Source: Clostridiales bacterium (GTDB lineage Bacteria; Bacillota; Clostridia; Oscillospirales; Oscillospiraceae). Taken from it: DNA of 64,000 bases. Of the stretch, positions 1-9,529 are shown in pieces. The notes under the pieces were generated by a model. That model did no database searches, had not been told where the DNA came from, and was given only the letters and a program-made list of their open reading frames with translations. The stretch spans positions 1-64,000 of the forward strand of contig JAJBUK010000123.1 in NCBI GenBank assembly GCA_020860385.1, read 5' to 3'. The translations under genes and the position numbers were made by a program. Numbering within the stretch: position 1 is the first letter of the stretch; every line of letters begins with the position of its first letter.

Positions 1-1285
1 AACAGCTGTCCCGTCGGGCATAGGTCGGCTCCCGGTAGAACAGATAGAAGCCGCCGCCGTACTTGTCGTTCAATGCGGCGACAGCCTGCTGCGCGTTGGC
101 GACCCAGCCCCGCCGCAGGGCGTCCTCCCCGGACGAGGAATCCGGTAAGTCCGCCAAAATCCCGTATCGTATCTCCTTCCCCGCCCGTTTGGACACCAGC
201 GCATGGTATTCCAGCCGTCCGGCAAGCCGCTCCCCCGCCTGCTGGCCGGAGAGCAGCGCGGGGATGACGCACAGGGTACGCCCCTCCGCCGGGACGCCGT
301 CCTCCAACGCCAGCCGCAGCAGCGGGCGCACCGGTACCCAGCGGAGCAGCAGGAAGTCCAGGCTCTGCTTCACCAGCTCCGAGATAGGCAACAACAGCAG
401 CAGCCCGCACCACCACCGGCCCAGCAAAATCTGCGCCAGCAGCGCCAACACAACGGAGCTGCCCGCCACCGTCAGCGGGTACCACTCCCCCGTTTTTGGG
501 GCCGGAAACAGCAGCGCCGCCACAGAGCAGCCCTCCCGCCTGGCCTGGGCCAGCAATTCCTCCCCAAAGTCGATTTCCCGCACCCGCTTCCGCTTCGCCA
601 TGCGCGCCAGGGCGGCGCGGCAGGCGCTGCGGCTCTCCTCCGCCAGGGTCGGGTACAGCCCCGCCGGGTCCTGCCGGAGCATCCGCTCCGCGACGCTCAG
701 CTTCGCCAGCCTGCGGGCAAATTCCGGCGCGGCCACCTGGTGGAACAGGGCAAAAACCTGACGCAGCTCCTCCGCCAGAGCCGCAAGGGCATCCGCCTGT
801 CGCCAGTCCGCCTCCTGTACCTGGCAGCACAGCCGCAGCAGCACCGGCAGCAGCCCCAGCAGCAGGGCGCTGCTCAGCAGAGCGCACTCCGCCTCCGACA
901 GGGGGGCGGTGTCCTGCACCCCTTCCAAAAAGGCGAGGCAGCCCTCGCCGTCGCAGGCTACCTCCACCGCCCGTTGGGCCAGCAGGACGACCCGCGCTTG
1001 GTCGCCCCGACTGGAGCAGGCAGGCAGCCGCGTCCTGCCCTGAAAGTCCTCCATCGCCAGCAGCGCCCGGCTCTGGTAGACGGAAAAGTTGCCCAGAAGC
1101 CACTCTGCGGCAGAGGGCGCCTGCCGCCGGGAATCGGTCATGCGCTCCAGTTCCTCGATTTGTGTCCGCAGGGTCAGCAGCGCCCCACGCGCCTGGCGCG
1201 CCGTCTCATGGGCCGGACAGGTCTCATCCGACAGGTACCGGGCGCAGGCCGTGCGGCCCGCGCAAAGGGCTTCTTCTCTTGTCAT
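1..1285 (-). CDS. Cyclic beta-1,2-glucan synthase / GH94-type glycosyltransferase-like protein (NdvB-like), partial, 3' end outside window
   Basis: Own minus-strand translation from ATG at 1285 (RBS GGAGGAAT upstream): MTREEALCAGRTACARYLSDETCPAHE...YPLTVAGSSVVLALLAQ...ISELVKQSLDFLLLRWVPVRPLLRLALEDGVPAEGRTLCVIPALLSGQQAGERLAGRLEYH...ALNDKYGGGFYLFYREPTYARRDS; open to the window edge. Absent from the supplied ORF track, probably because it touches the edge. Confidence 0.75.
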   Translation of the reverse strand, partial: MTREEALCAGRTACARYLSDETCPAHETARQARGALLTLRTQIEELERMTDSRRQAPSAAEWLLGNFSVYQSRALLAMEDFQGRTRLPACSSRGDQARVVLLAQRAVEVACDGEGCLAFLEGVQDTAPLSEAECALLSSALLLGLLPVLLRLCCQVQEADWRQADALAALAEELRQVFALFHQVAAPEFARRLAKLSVAERMLRQDPAGLYPTLAEESRSACRAALARMAKRKRVREIDFGEELLAQARREGCSVAALLFPAPKTGEWYPLTVAGSSVVLALLAQILLGRWWCGLLLLLPISELVKQSLDFLLLRWVPVRPLLRLALEDGVPAEGRTLCVIPALLSGQQAGERLAGRLEYHALVSKRAGKEIRYGILADLPDSSSGEDALRRGWVANAQQAVAALNDKYGGGFYLFYREPTYARRDSC

Positions 1286-1431
1286 CTGTCATTCCTCCGG
1301 TTCGATTCGCCCCCGTCCGCAGTGCCTGCACCGGCGGCTGAATCTGTGAAAACACCTGCCACAAGTCTTTCCAAATCCCCCGCCGTTATGCGCTTGCCCT
1401 GATTTTTTGCCAAATTTGAAAGGAAAAACAC

Positions 1432-1460
1432 TTGACAACGCTTTGGATTCACGGTATAAT
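1432..1460 (+). promoter_or_regulatory. Sigma-A promoter for the ylxM-ffh operon
   Basis: TTGACA (1432-1437), 17-nt spacer, TATAAT (1455-1460). Confidence 0.85.
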
Positions 1461-1516
1461 AAGCACGTTGTAAAGCATGGCAGCTTTACAAAACGGCGTG
1501 AAAGGCGGCGGACACC

Positions 1517-1879
1517 ATGGATCAGTCATTCCAGAAAACCATGCTTTTTGACTTTTACGGTGACTTGTTGACCGAACGCCAGAAAGAGTTTTATGACCTC
1601 TACTATAATGAGGACCTGTCTCTGGCGGAAATTGCGGAGAACGCCAACATCACCCGGCAGGGTGTGCGGGACGTCATCGTCCGGGCGGACGCGATTTTAA
1701 CGGAGATGGAGGAAAAGACCGGCATCATCGCCCGGTTCCTGGAGGTGCAGCGCGGCTTGCAGGAGGTCAGCGCACTGGCCGACCAAATCGCCGACCTGAA
1801 CGATACCCGTATCGGAAGCCGGGATTTAGCAGACCTCATCGGTTCCCTCCAGTCCAAGGTAGAGGCGCTAAAGGAGTAA
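1517..1879 (+). CDS. ylxM: YlxM/UPF0122 family putative DNA-binding protein (SRP-associated)
   Basis: HTH protein (LYYNEDLSLAEIAENANITRQGVRDVIVRAD) immediately upstream of ffh. Confidence 0.9.
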   Translation: MDQSFQKTMLFDFYGDLLTERQKEFYDLYYNEDLSLAEIAENANITRQGVRDVIVRADAILTEMEEKTGIIARFLEVQRGLQEVSALADQIADLNDTRIGSRDLADLIGSLQSKVEALKE

Positions 1880-1883
1880 CCTC

Positions 1884-3335
1884 ATGGCTTTTGAAGGTTT
1901 AACAGAAAAACTGAATAGCGTATTCAGCAAGCTCCGCAGCAAAGGCCGTCTGACGGAATCCGATGTCAGGGAGGCCATGCGGGAGATTCGGCTGGCCCTT
2001 CTGGAGGCCGACGTCAGCTATTCCGTAGTGAAGGATTTTATCAACCGCGTGACGGAGCGGGCCGTTGGGCAGGATGTCATTTCCTCCCTGACGCCTGCCC
2101 AGATGGTGGTGAAAATCGTCAATGAGGAACTGATTGCCCTCATGGGCGGGGAAGCCGCCCGGCTGAACATCGCGCCCAAGTCTCCTACTGTTGTGATGAT
2201 GGTAGGCTTGCAGGGCGCAGGCAAGACCACCAACGCCGCCAAGCTGGCCGCCTACATTCGTTCCAAAAATGGGATGCGGCCCCTGCTGGTCGCCTGCGAC
2301 GTGTACCGTCCCGCCGCTATCCAGCAGCTGCAGGTGGTAGGTCAGCAGCTGGACATCCCAGTCTTTGAGCAGGGCCAGGGCGACCCGGTGGAAATCGCCA
2401 AGGCTTCCGTACAGCACGCCAAAGAGCACGGCAATGACATCGTATTCCTGGACACCGCCGGCCGCCTCCATGTGGACGATGAGCTGATGGATGAGCTGAA
2501 GCGGATGAAGGAAGCCGTCGCCCCGACTGAGATTCTGCTGGTGGTGGACGCCATGATTGGCCAGGACGCCGTCCGGGCCGCAGAAGCCTTCGACGCTGCG
2601 CTGGACATCACCGGCGTTATGCTGACCAAGCTGGACGGCGACGCCCGTGGCGGCGCGGCCCTGTCCATTCGGGCCACCACCGGTAAGCCCATCAAATTCG
2701 TGGGCGTCGGGGAGAAGCTGGACGCCATCGAGGTGTTCCACCCTGACCGTATGGCCAGCCGTATCCTGGGCATGGGCGATATGTTGACCCTGATTGAAAA
2801 GGCTCAGGATCAGCTCGACCAGGAAAAGGCCGAGGAGATGGAGAAGAAGATTCGCAAGAATCGCTTCACCCTCCAGGACTTCTATGACCAGCTCCAGGAG
2901 ACCAAGAAGATGGGCTCCATGAGCGACATTCTGAACCGTATGCCTGGCCTCAGCGGCAAGGTGAATGAAAGCCAAATCGACGAAAAGGCCATTGGCCGAA
3001 CCGAGGCTATCATCCTCTCCATGACGAAAAAGGAGCGGAACGACCCGTCCATCCTGAACGCCTCCCGCAAGCGGCGCATTGCCGCAGGCAGCGGCACCTC
3101 TGTTCAGGAGGTCAATAAGCTGCTCAAGCAGTTTGAGATGATGCAGCAGCTGACCAAGCGCTTCGCCCGGGGCAAGATGCCCAAGGCCATGCGCCAGGCC
3201 ATGAGCGGCGGCGACGTTTCCGGCATCGTCGGCGGGCAGAGCGGCATGGAGGGCCTCCTCAGCGGCCGCTTCGGCGGCGGCGGACACAGCGCAGGCCGCC
3301 AGCGCAAGAACAACAAGCGCAAGAAGAAGCGCTGA
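1884..3335 (+). CDS. ffh: Signal recognition particle protein Ffh
   Basis: 483 aa; GTPase motifs GLQGAGKTTNAAKLA, DTAGR, TKLDGDARGGAALS; M-domain at C-terminus. Confidence 0.98.
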   Translation: MAFEGLTEKLNSVFSKLRSKGRLTESDVREAMREIRLALLEADVSYSVVKDFINRVTERAVGQDVISSLTPAQMVVKIVNEELIALMGGEAARLNIAPKSPTVVMMVGLQGAGKTTNAAKLAAYIRSKNGMRPLLVACDVYRPAAIQQLQVVGQQLDIPVFEQGQGDPVEIAKASVQHAKEHGNDIVFLDTAGRLHVDDELMDELKRMKEAVAPTEILLVVDAMIGQDAVRAAEAFDAALDITGVMLTKLDGDARGGAALSIRATTGKPIKFVGVGEKLDAIEVFHPDRMASRILGMGDMLTLIEKAQDQLDQEKAEEMEKKIRKNRFTLQDFYDQLQETKKMGSMSDILNRMPGLSGKVNESQIDEKAIGRTEAIILSMTKKERNDPSILNASRKRRIAAGSGTSVQEVNKLLKQFEMMQQLTKRFARGKMPKAMRQAMSGGDVSGIVGGQSGMEGLLSGRFGGGGHSAGRQRKNNKRKKKR

Positions 3336-3409
3336 CCTCTCCCCTGCTGATTTACACAAGCGATTGTGTTAATCATAAATTGTGAATAATCTTTGGAGGT
3401 GAATGATAA

Positions 3410-3649
3410 ATGGTGAAAATCAGACTGCGCCGCATGGGCGCGAAGAAGGCCCCTTTCTATCGTATCGTGGTGGCCGACTCCCGCTATCCCCGTGACGGCC
3501 GCTTTATCGAGCAGCTGGGCACTTACAACCCCCTGACCGAGCCGGCAGAAATCAAGGTCGATGCCGAGCGCACCCAGGCTTGGATCAAGACCGGCGCACA
3601 GCCCACTGACACCGTGAAGCGTCTGCTCAAGCAGGCTGGCGTACTGTAA
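3410..3649 (+). CDS. rpsP: 30S ribosomal protein S16
   Basis: [41 protein letters not shown], canonical bS16. Confidence 0.98.
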   Translation: MVKIRLRRMGAKKAPFYRIVVADSRYPRDGRFIEQLGTYNPLTEPAEIKVDAERTQAWIKTGAQPTDTVKRLLKQAGVL

Positions 3650-3669
3650 TCCTGGAGGGATCGATCAGC

Positions 3670-3900
3670 ATGAAAGAGCTCTTGATCTATATCGCAAAAA
3701 ATCTGGTGGACAATCCTGAAGCGGTTTCCGTCAACGAGGTTGATTGCGACGGTGAGGTTGTTCTGGAGCTTCGGGTCGCCCCTGAGGATATGGGCAAGGT
3801 GATTGGCCGTCAGGGCCGCATTGCCAAGGAGATTCGCACCGTCGTGCGCTCCTACGCCCAGCGGAACAACACCAGGGTCTCGGTGGAGATCATGGAATGA
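3670..3900 (+). CDS. khpA: KH domain RNA-binding protein (YlqC/KhpA)
   Basis: 76 aa with GKVIGRQGRIAKEIRTVV; position between rpsP and rimM. Confidence 0.93.
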   Translation: MKELLIYIAKNLVDNPEAVSVNEVDCDGEVVLELRVAPEDMGKVIGRQGRIAKEIRTVVRSYAQRNNTRVSVEIME

Positions 3901-3907
3901 CACACAA

Positions 3908-3940
3908 AGCAGAGCCACCGGCTGGTGGCTCTGCTTTTTT
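3908..3940 (+). terminator. Intrinsic terminator or attenuator between khpA and rimM
   Basis: AGCAGAGCCACC-GGCT-GGTGGCTCTGCT followed by TTTTT. Confidence 0.75.
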
Positions 3941-3964
3941 ACCCCAAAAGGAGAGTTGTGCAAG

Positions 3965-4465
3965 ATGAAAACAGAAACGCTGGAAATCGGCAAAATCGTC
4001 AATACCCACGGCGTCCGCGGCGAAGTGAAGGTGGAAAGCTGGCTGAACGACCCTGCGGACTTCGGCGGGCTGGACACCGTCTCTGTAAGCGGCAACGTCT
4101 ACACTGTGCGCTCTGCCCGCGTCCAGGGCAACTTTGCCCTGCTGATGCTGGAGGGCATTTCCTCCATTGACGACGCCCTTCCGCTCAAGAATAAAATTAT
4201 CTCGGCCAGCCGCGCCGACCTGCCCATTGACGAGGGGGAGCATTTCGTGGCCGACCTCATCGGCATGGACGCTGTCAACGCCGAAACCGGCGCAGTATTT
4301 GGCAAGGTGACGGACGTGCTGGAGTATCCCGCCCAGGACGTGTATCAGGTGGCCGGGCTGGACGGGAAGGAGTACCTGATTCCGGACGTGCCCGCCTTCG
4401 TCCACGAAATCGACGACGCACGGGGCGCAATCGTGATGACCGTGCTGGAAGGGCTGGGGCAGTGA
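3965..4465 (+). CDS. rimM: Ribosome maturation factor RimM
   Basis: MKTETLEIGKIVNTHGVRGEVKVESW...; track ORF starts too early (3803). Confidence 0.96.
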   Translation: MKTETLEIGKIVNTHGVRGEVKVESWLNDPADFGGLDTVSVSGNVYTVRSARVQGNFALLMLEGISSIDDALPLKNKIISASRADLPIDEGEHFVADLIGMDAVNAETGAVFGKVTDVLEYPAQDVYQVAGLDGKEYLIPDVPAFVHEIDDARGAIVMTVLEGLGQ

Positions 4466-4466
4466 G

Positions 4467-5228
4467 ATGGGCTACGCCATGCAAATCGACATTATGACCC
4501 TCTTCCCCCTCAGCGTGGACGATATGATGAACGAGTCCATCCTGGGCCGGGCCCAGGAGCGGGACATCATCAAAATCCAGTCCCACCAAATTCGGGACTA
4601 CACCACCAACCGCCAGAATCAGGTGGACGATTACCCCTACGGCGGTGGCCACGGGGCCATTATGCAGGCCGACCCCCTCTACCGCTGCTGGAAGCACATA
4701 TGTGATGGGGCCGGGCGGCGAATCCACACCATCTTCATGTCCCCTTGCGGCGTCACTTTCACCCAGCAGGAGGCCAAACGGCTGGTGAACACCTATGACC
4801 GGCTGATTTTGGTCTGCGGCCACTACGAGGGGGTAGACCAGCGCTTTCTGGACGAGTGCGTGGACGAGGAGCTGAGCCTGGGAGACTTTGTGCTGACCGG
4901 CGGCGAGTACGCCGCTATGGCTATTGCGGACGCGGTGTGCCGGATGGTGCCGGGGGTGCTGTCCTCCCCGGAGTGCTACGAGAATGAGAGCCACTGGGAT
5001 AACCTGCTGGAGTACCCCCAGTACTCCCGCCCGGCGGTCTGGCATGGCCGGGAGGTGCCCCAAATCCTGCTGTCCGGCGACCACGGGAAGGTGGAACGCT
5101 GGCGGCGGAAGGAGTCCCTCCGCCGCACCAGGGAGCGGCGGCCCGACCTGTACGCCAAGCTCGACCTCAGTTCCAAGGAGGACAAAAAGCTGCTGGCGGA
5201 GCTGGCAGAGGAGGAACAGGAACCGTAA
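4467..5228 (+). CDS. trmD: tRNA (guanine-N1)-methyltransferase TrmD (start may be ATG at 4479)
   Basis: MQIDIMTLFP...RQNQVDDYPYGGGHGAIMQADPLYRCW...LVCGHYEGVDQRFLDECVDEELSLGDFVLTGGE. Confidence 0.97.
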   Translation: MGYAMQIDIMTLFPLSVDDMMNESILGRAQERDIIKIQSHQIRDYTTNRQNQVDDYPYGGGHGAIMQADPLYRCWKHICDGAGRRIHTIFMSPCGVTFTQQEAKRLVNTYDRLILVCGHYEGVDQRFLDECVDEELSLGDFVLTGGEYAAMAIADAVCRMVPGVLSSPECYENESHWDNLLEYPQYSRPAVWHGREVPQILLSGDHGKVERWRRKESLRRTRERRPDLYAKLDLSSKEDKKLLAELAEEEQEP

Positions 5229-5269
5229 AACATCGCAGCAAGCAGCGCTTTACCTTGCAACTGAGCGCA

Positions 5270-5310
5270 GCCGGAAGCACGTCAGCGTTGGCGTGCTTCC
5301 GGCGTTTTTT
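5270..5310 (+). terminator. Intrinsic terminator after trmD
   Basis: GCCGGAAGCAC / GTGCTTCCGGC stem followed by T run. Confidence 0.85.
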
Positions 5311-5448
5311 CGTTTGTATTTTATTGCTTTTCCGAGCGTGCGGTGGTATAATGCTCTTTACGGGTTGGCGCTTTAGCGTGTTAAAGGCTCAAAGTCGGTC
5401 ATGGGCAGGCAAGCGCCAAGCCGAATCAAGGAAAGGCAATGAAAAACT

Positions 5449-6843
5449 ATGACAGAAGACAAGAAAATGAATATGCCACAGTCCATTATCCTGTTATTGT
5501 TGATAATTGGCTCGGTGGCTGTCTGCATCCGCTTAAAAACCGGCGGCCCGATGATTGGCCTGTTCTTCAGCTGGGTCATTATTTATCTGTTCTGCCTGGC
5601 GCTGCGAATCGATTATACGAAAATCATCGGCGGCGCTTACGATGCCATACGTCAGGTAGTGCCCACACTGGTTCTGCTGATGTCGATTGGCGTTATGATC
5701 GGCACCTGGCTGCAAAGCGGCACCATCGCCACGATCATTGTAGGCGGCCTGCAACTGATCGACCCCACCTGGTTGCTCCCGCTGACGCTGATTTTTTGCG
5801 CGGTGCTGAGCCTGGTCACAGGTACGTCTTATGGTTCTGTGGGAAGCGCCGGTGTGGCCATGATGGCCATCGGCAACGCAATGGGCATCAACTCCGGCAT
5901 GGTGGCTGGCGCGGTCATTTGCGGCGCCATGTTTGGCGATAAATTAAGCCCCCTGTCCGACACCACCAATCTGGCGCCGGCTGTGGCAGGCGCCAAGCTG
6001 GGCGACCATGTGAAGTCCATGCTCTGGACGACGGTTCCCGCATTCCTTGTCAGCCTGGTGATTTTTACCATTCTTGGTGTGCAGCAGACCAGCGGCGGCT
6101 ATACTGCGGGAGACCTGAATATCTACATCGAGGCGCTGAATGGAGAATTTCGTCTGGGATTTGTGACCCTGCTGCCTGCCATTCTACTGATTATCCTGCT
6201 CATACTGAAGGTGAACGCAGTCGCGTCGCTGGGGCTTTCCAGCCTTGTGGCCGGGCTGGTATCCTTCTTCTATCAGGGAATCGATTTGAGCAGCATCATC
6301 AAGGTAGCTTACAACGGCTATTCCACCAGCATTGAGGTGGACATCTTACAGACCATCTTAAACAGGGGCGGCATGACCAGCATGCTACAGTATGTGGCAA
6401 TCATCAGCTTTGCGGTCGGCATGGGCGGTATGCTGGATAAGCTGGGCGTGCTGGACAATATCCTCCATGTGCTTGTCAGCCATATCAAGAGCGACGGTTC
6501 CCTGATTGTGACGACGCTGCTGGTGGGCTATGCAACCAGTATCATCAGCTGCTCCCAGCCCATGGCCCACGTCCTGACCGGACGCCTGATGGCTCCGATT
6601 TTCAAGGAACGCAAAATCGCGCCGGAAATCCTTTCCAGAACACTGGAGGATTCGGGCACGTTAGCCGGCCCAATGATTCCGTGGCATGGCTACTGCGTAT
6701 ATATGTCCGGCACCCTGGGCGTCGCCTGGGCGGCGTTCTTCCCGTATCTGTTCATGCTCTACCTGACGCCGCTTTTCAGCATCTTCTATGGATTTACGGG
6801 GATTTCCATCAAGCATATAGACGATTCGCAGACCGAAGCGTAA
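5449..6843 (+). CDS. nhaC: Na+/H+ antiporter NhaC family protein
   Basis: 464 aa polytopic; GTSYGSVGSAGVAMMAIGNAMGI, GDKLSPLSDTTNLAPAVAG typical of NhaC. Confidence 0.88.
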   Translation: MTEDKKMNMPQSIILLLLIIGSVAVCIRLKTGGPMIGLFFSWVIIYLFCLALRIDYTKIIGGAYDAIRQVVPTLVLLMSIGVMIGTWLQSGTIATIIVGGLQLIDPTWLLPLTLIFCAVLSLVTGTSYGSVGSAGVAMMAIGNAMGINSGMVAGAVICGAMFGDKLSPLSDTTNLAPAVAGAKLGDHVKSMLWTTVPAFLVSLVIFTILGVQQTSGGYTAGDLNIYIEALNGEFRLGFVTLLPAILLIILLILKVNAVASLGLSSLVAGLVSFFYQGIDLSSIIKVAYNGYSTSIEVDILQTILNRGGMTSMLQYVAIISFAVGMGGMLDKLGVLDNILHVLVSHIKSDGSLIVTTLLVGYATSIISCSQPMAHVLTGRLMAPIFKERKIAPEILSRTLEDSGTLAGPMIPWHGYCVYMSGTLGVAWAAFFPYLFMLYLTPLFSIFYGFTGISIKHIDDSQTEA

Positions 6844-6909
6844 GAACCTGTTCACGAAACCTGTAGATTTGACGCGAATGAGCGCGCATAACCATTCATA
6901 AAACCGCAA

Positions 6910-6942
6910 AGGCCCTTTGGCACGATGCCAAAGGGCCTTTTG
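6910..6942. terminator. Bidirectional intrinsic terminator between convergent genes
   Basis: AAAGGCCCTTTGGCA-CGA-TGCCAAAGGGCCTTTT. Confidence 0.85.
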
Positions 6943-6955
6943 TTATGGATTGGAT

Positions 6956-8170
6956 TCACTTTTCCCGCCGCAGGATGGAGAGAGGCGGCACCTGCCGGGG
7001 CAGCTTCATCCGATAGCGCATCTGGGGGGTGCGGGGTTCCTCCAACGGCTCCCCCTCCATGGTCTCCATCACAGGGGCTGTGAACGCCATGGGCAGGATA
7101 TCCGGGCCAATCAGCTCCACCCGTTCCCCGGCGCGGTACTTATTGCGCAGGCTGAACACGGCGTTGCCGTCCTCATCGCAGGACTGGCAGATGGCCACCA
7201 CCTGGAAATTGCGCATATAACGGTCATCCTGGTAGTACTGCCCCGGGTCGCCATAATAGAAGCCGGTGGAATAGTGCCGATGGCTGACCTTCTCCACCTC
7301 GTCCCGCCAAACCGGGTTCAGAGGCTTCCCGGCCGCCGCCGCGTCGATGGCGTGGCGATAGGCTCCGGTGACCAAGGCGGCGTAATAGGCGCTCTTGGCC
7401 CGGCCCTCGATTTTCAGGCTGTTCAGACCAGCATCCATCAACTCCCCCACATGGTCGATCATGCACATATCCCGGGAGGACAGGATGTAGCTGCCCTTCC
7501 CATCCTCCTCGATGGGGAAGTATTCCCCTGGCCGCTTTTCCTCCATCAGGGCGTAGGAGTAGCGGCAGGGCTGGGCGCAGGCCCCCCGGCTGGAATCCCG
7601 CCGGGCGTCGTTGGTCATATAGTTGGACAGGAGGCACCGGCCGGAATAGCTGACGCACATGGCTCCGTGGACGAAGGCCTCCAACTCCAGTTCGTTGGGT
7701 ACATGGGCGCGTATCTCCCGAATCTCCGCCAGGGACAACTCCCGCGCCAGAATGACCCGGCTGGCCCCCAGGTCGTACCACGCCTGAGCGGTCACATAGT
7801 TGGATACGCTGGCCTGGGTGGAGATGTGCCGCTGGACATGGGGGGCATATCGCTCCGCCAGCCGGAAGGCTCCCAGGTCGGCAACGATAACCGCCGTCAC
7901 CCCGGCGTCCTCCAGCGTCTCCAGCCAGGCGGGGAGCTGGCCGATTTCCTCATTCCGGGGCATGGTGTTGATGGTCACATGGGTGGCAACCCCGTGGGCT
8001 TTACAGTAGCGCACCGCCTCATATAGCTCGGACCGCTGGAAATTCCCGGTAAAGGCCCGCATCCCGAAGCTGGTGCCCGCCAGATAGACCGCGTCCGCAC
8101 CATAGGCCACCGCCATATGCAACCGCTCCATGTCTCCGGCAGGGGCCAGCAGCTCGATTCCGTGCCTCAT
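6956..8170 (-). CDS. Peptidase U32 family protein
   Basis: MRHGIELLAPAGDMERLHMAVAYGADAVYLAG...; ELEAFVHGAMCVSYSGRCLLSNYMTNDARRDSSRGACAQPCRYSY. Confidence 0.93.
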   Translation of the reverse strand: MRHGIELLAPAGDMERLHMAVAYGADAVYLAGTSFGMRAFTGNFQRSELYEAVRYCKAHGVATHVTINTMPRNEEIGQLPAWLETLEDAGVTAVIVADLGAFRLAERYAPHVQRHISTQASVSNYVTAQAWYDLGASRVILARELSLAEIREIRAHVPNELELEAFVHGAMCVSYSGRCLLSNYMTNDARRDSSRGACAQPCRYSYALMEEKRPGEYFPIEEDGKGSYILSSRDMCMIDHVGELMDAGLNSLKIEGRAKSAYYAALVTGAYRHAIDAAAAGKPLNPVWRDEVEKVSHRHYSTGFYYGDPGQYYQDDRYMRNFQVVAICQSCDEDGNAVFSLRNKYRAGERVELIGPDILPMAFTAPVMETMEGEPLEEPRTPQMRYRMKLPRQVPPLSILRREK

Positions 8171-9480
8171 GCTGCGTCGTCCTCATCACCGGAGGAACCA
8201 TCCTCCTCCCCACTGTCGGCCTCCGCCTCGGCCAGCTGCTCCTCCCGGAACTGCATGAAGGAGGTATAGTCGCTGAAGAAACAGGTGGTGCCGTCGTTGC
8301 CCAGGTAGAAGTAGTAGTAATCCGTCTCGTTGGGGTTCAGCGCCGCCTCAATGGCGTCCAGACCGGGGCAGCAGATGCAGCCCACCGGCAGGCCGGGGTA
8401 CAGGTAGGTGTTGTAGGGGCTGTCAATGGCCAGATCCTCCGCCGTCAGGGTCTCCTTCCGCTCGTCCAGCAGGTACTGAATGGTGGAGTCCATCTGGAGG
8501 TAGCCGTTGGTCTCCGTATTATTTTCGGAGAGGCGGTTATAGATAACGGAGGCGATGTCCTTCTGGTCCTGACCGTCCGTCTCCTTCTCAATAATGGAAG
8601 CCACAATCATGACCTCCTCCATCGTCCTGTCCAGTTCCTCCAGCTGGGCCTGCATCTCCTCATCAAAGCGGGTCTCGAAGTTGGACAGCAGCTTATTGAT
8701 GACGCTGGTGGCGGACGCCTGCATATAGAACTCGTAGGTGTCCGGGAACAGGTATCCTTCCAGCCGGTTGGCCCCCGTGGCGGAGACGTTCTCCAGGAAG
8801 TCATAATCAAACTCCTCCGTCTCAGCGGCCTCCATCAGTTCTTCCGCCGAGCAGACGCCGTTCTCCTCCAGCAGGTCAAAAATCTCCTCCAGGGTGTAGC
8901 CCTCGGGAATGGTGACCGTCACCACAGAGCGCACCGGAGACTGGGGGCCGATGCTGGTCAGCAGGGCGCTATAGTCCATGTCCGTATTCAGCTCATAGGT
9001 GCCGGAGACGATTTTGCCGTCCTCCGCCTTGCCGGTGAATGCCGCAAAGAGCTTGAACAGGAGGGGATATTCGATCAGCCCTGCCTCCTGGAGGTCGCTG
9101 GCGATTTCATCCATGGACTCGCCGCTGACGATGGTGACCGATGCGGTCAGTTCCTCCTTGTTCAGCGCCAGCACATCGTTGGCAAGGGTCCACCCTACCG
9201 TGGCAATGCCATAGCTGATGAGCAGCACCCCCAGCAGGTACACCAGCGCAGACAGAATAGTCGCCTGCAGGCTCATATGCTTTTTCTTCTTTTTCGGTTC
9301 CCTGTGGGGCTGTTCCGGCGCCGACTGAGGCGCATCCTGCTTCACCACCCTCGTGGCGTCCGCCTCGTCCTCACCGCTCTGCTGGGAGGAGAAAATCCCG
9401 TCCTTCCAGTCGAAGGTGGGCCATTCCTCTTCCGTTTCCGTTTCCGGTTCCTGTTCCTTCCGCAGCTCGTCATCTGCCAT
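8167..9480 (-). CDS. mltG: Endolytic transglycosylase MltG (YceG-like)
   Basis: Single TM, VTIPEGYTLEEIFDLLEENGV, LEGYLFPDTYEFY, VASIIEKETD, LPVGCICCPGLDAIEAALNP. Confidence 0.92.
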   Translation of the reverse strand: MADDELRKEQEPETETEEEWPTFDWKDGIFSSQQSGEDEADATRVVKQDAPQSAPEQPHREPKKKKKHMSLQATILSALVYLLGVLLISYGIATVGWTLANDVLALNKEELTASVTIVSGESMDEIASDLQEAGLIEYPLLFKLFAAFTGKAEDGKIVSGTYELNTDMDYSALLTSIGPQSPVRSVVTVTIPEGYTLEEIFDLLEENGVCSAEELMEAAETEEFDYDFLENVSATGANRLEGYLFPDTYEFYMQASATSVINKLLSNFETRFDEEMQAQLEELDRTMEEVMIVASIIEKETDGQDQKDIASVIYNRLSENNTETNGYLQMDSTIQYLLDERKETLTAEDLAIDSPYNTYLYPGLPVGCICCPGLDAIEAALNPNETDYYYFYLGNDGTTCFFSDYTSFMQFREEQLAEAEADSGEEDGSSGDEDDAA

Positions 9481-9529
9481 AGTATGGGTACTCCTTCATC
9501 ATCTGCACGGCGCAGCGCCGCGTCCTTCC

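Noticed and set aside
203-1402. Plus-strand 399-aa ORF and overlapping ORFs 63-761 and 496-1341
   Set aside because: Low-complexity translations antisense to a well-supported minus-strand NdvB-like frame; typical GC-rich shadow ORFs.
1899-3359. 486-aa minus ORF opposite ffh
   Set aside because: Antisense shadow of ffh, composition rich in H/L/G/A without recognisable domains.
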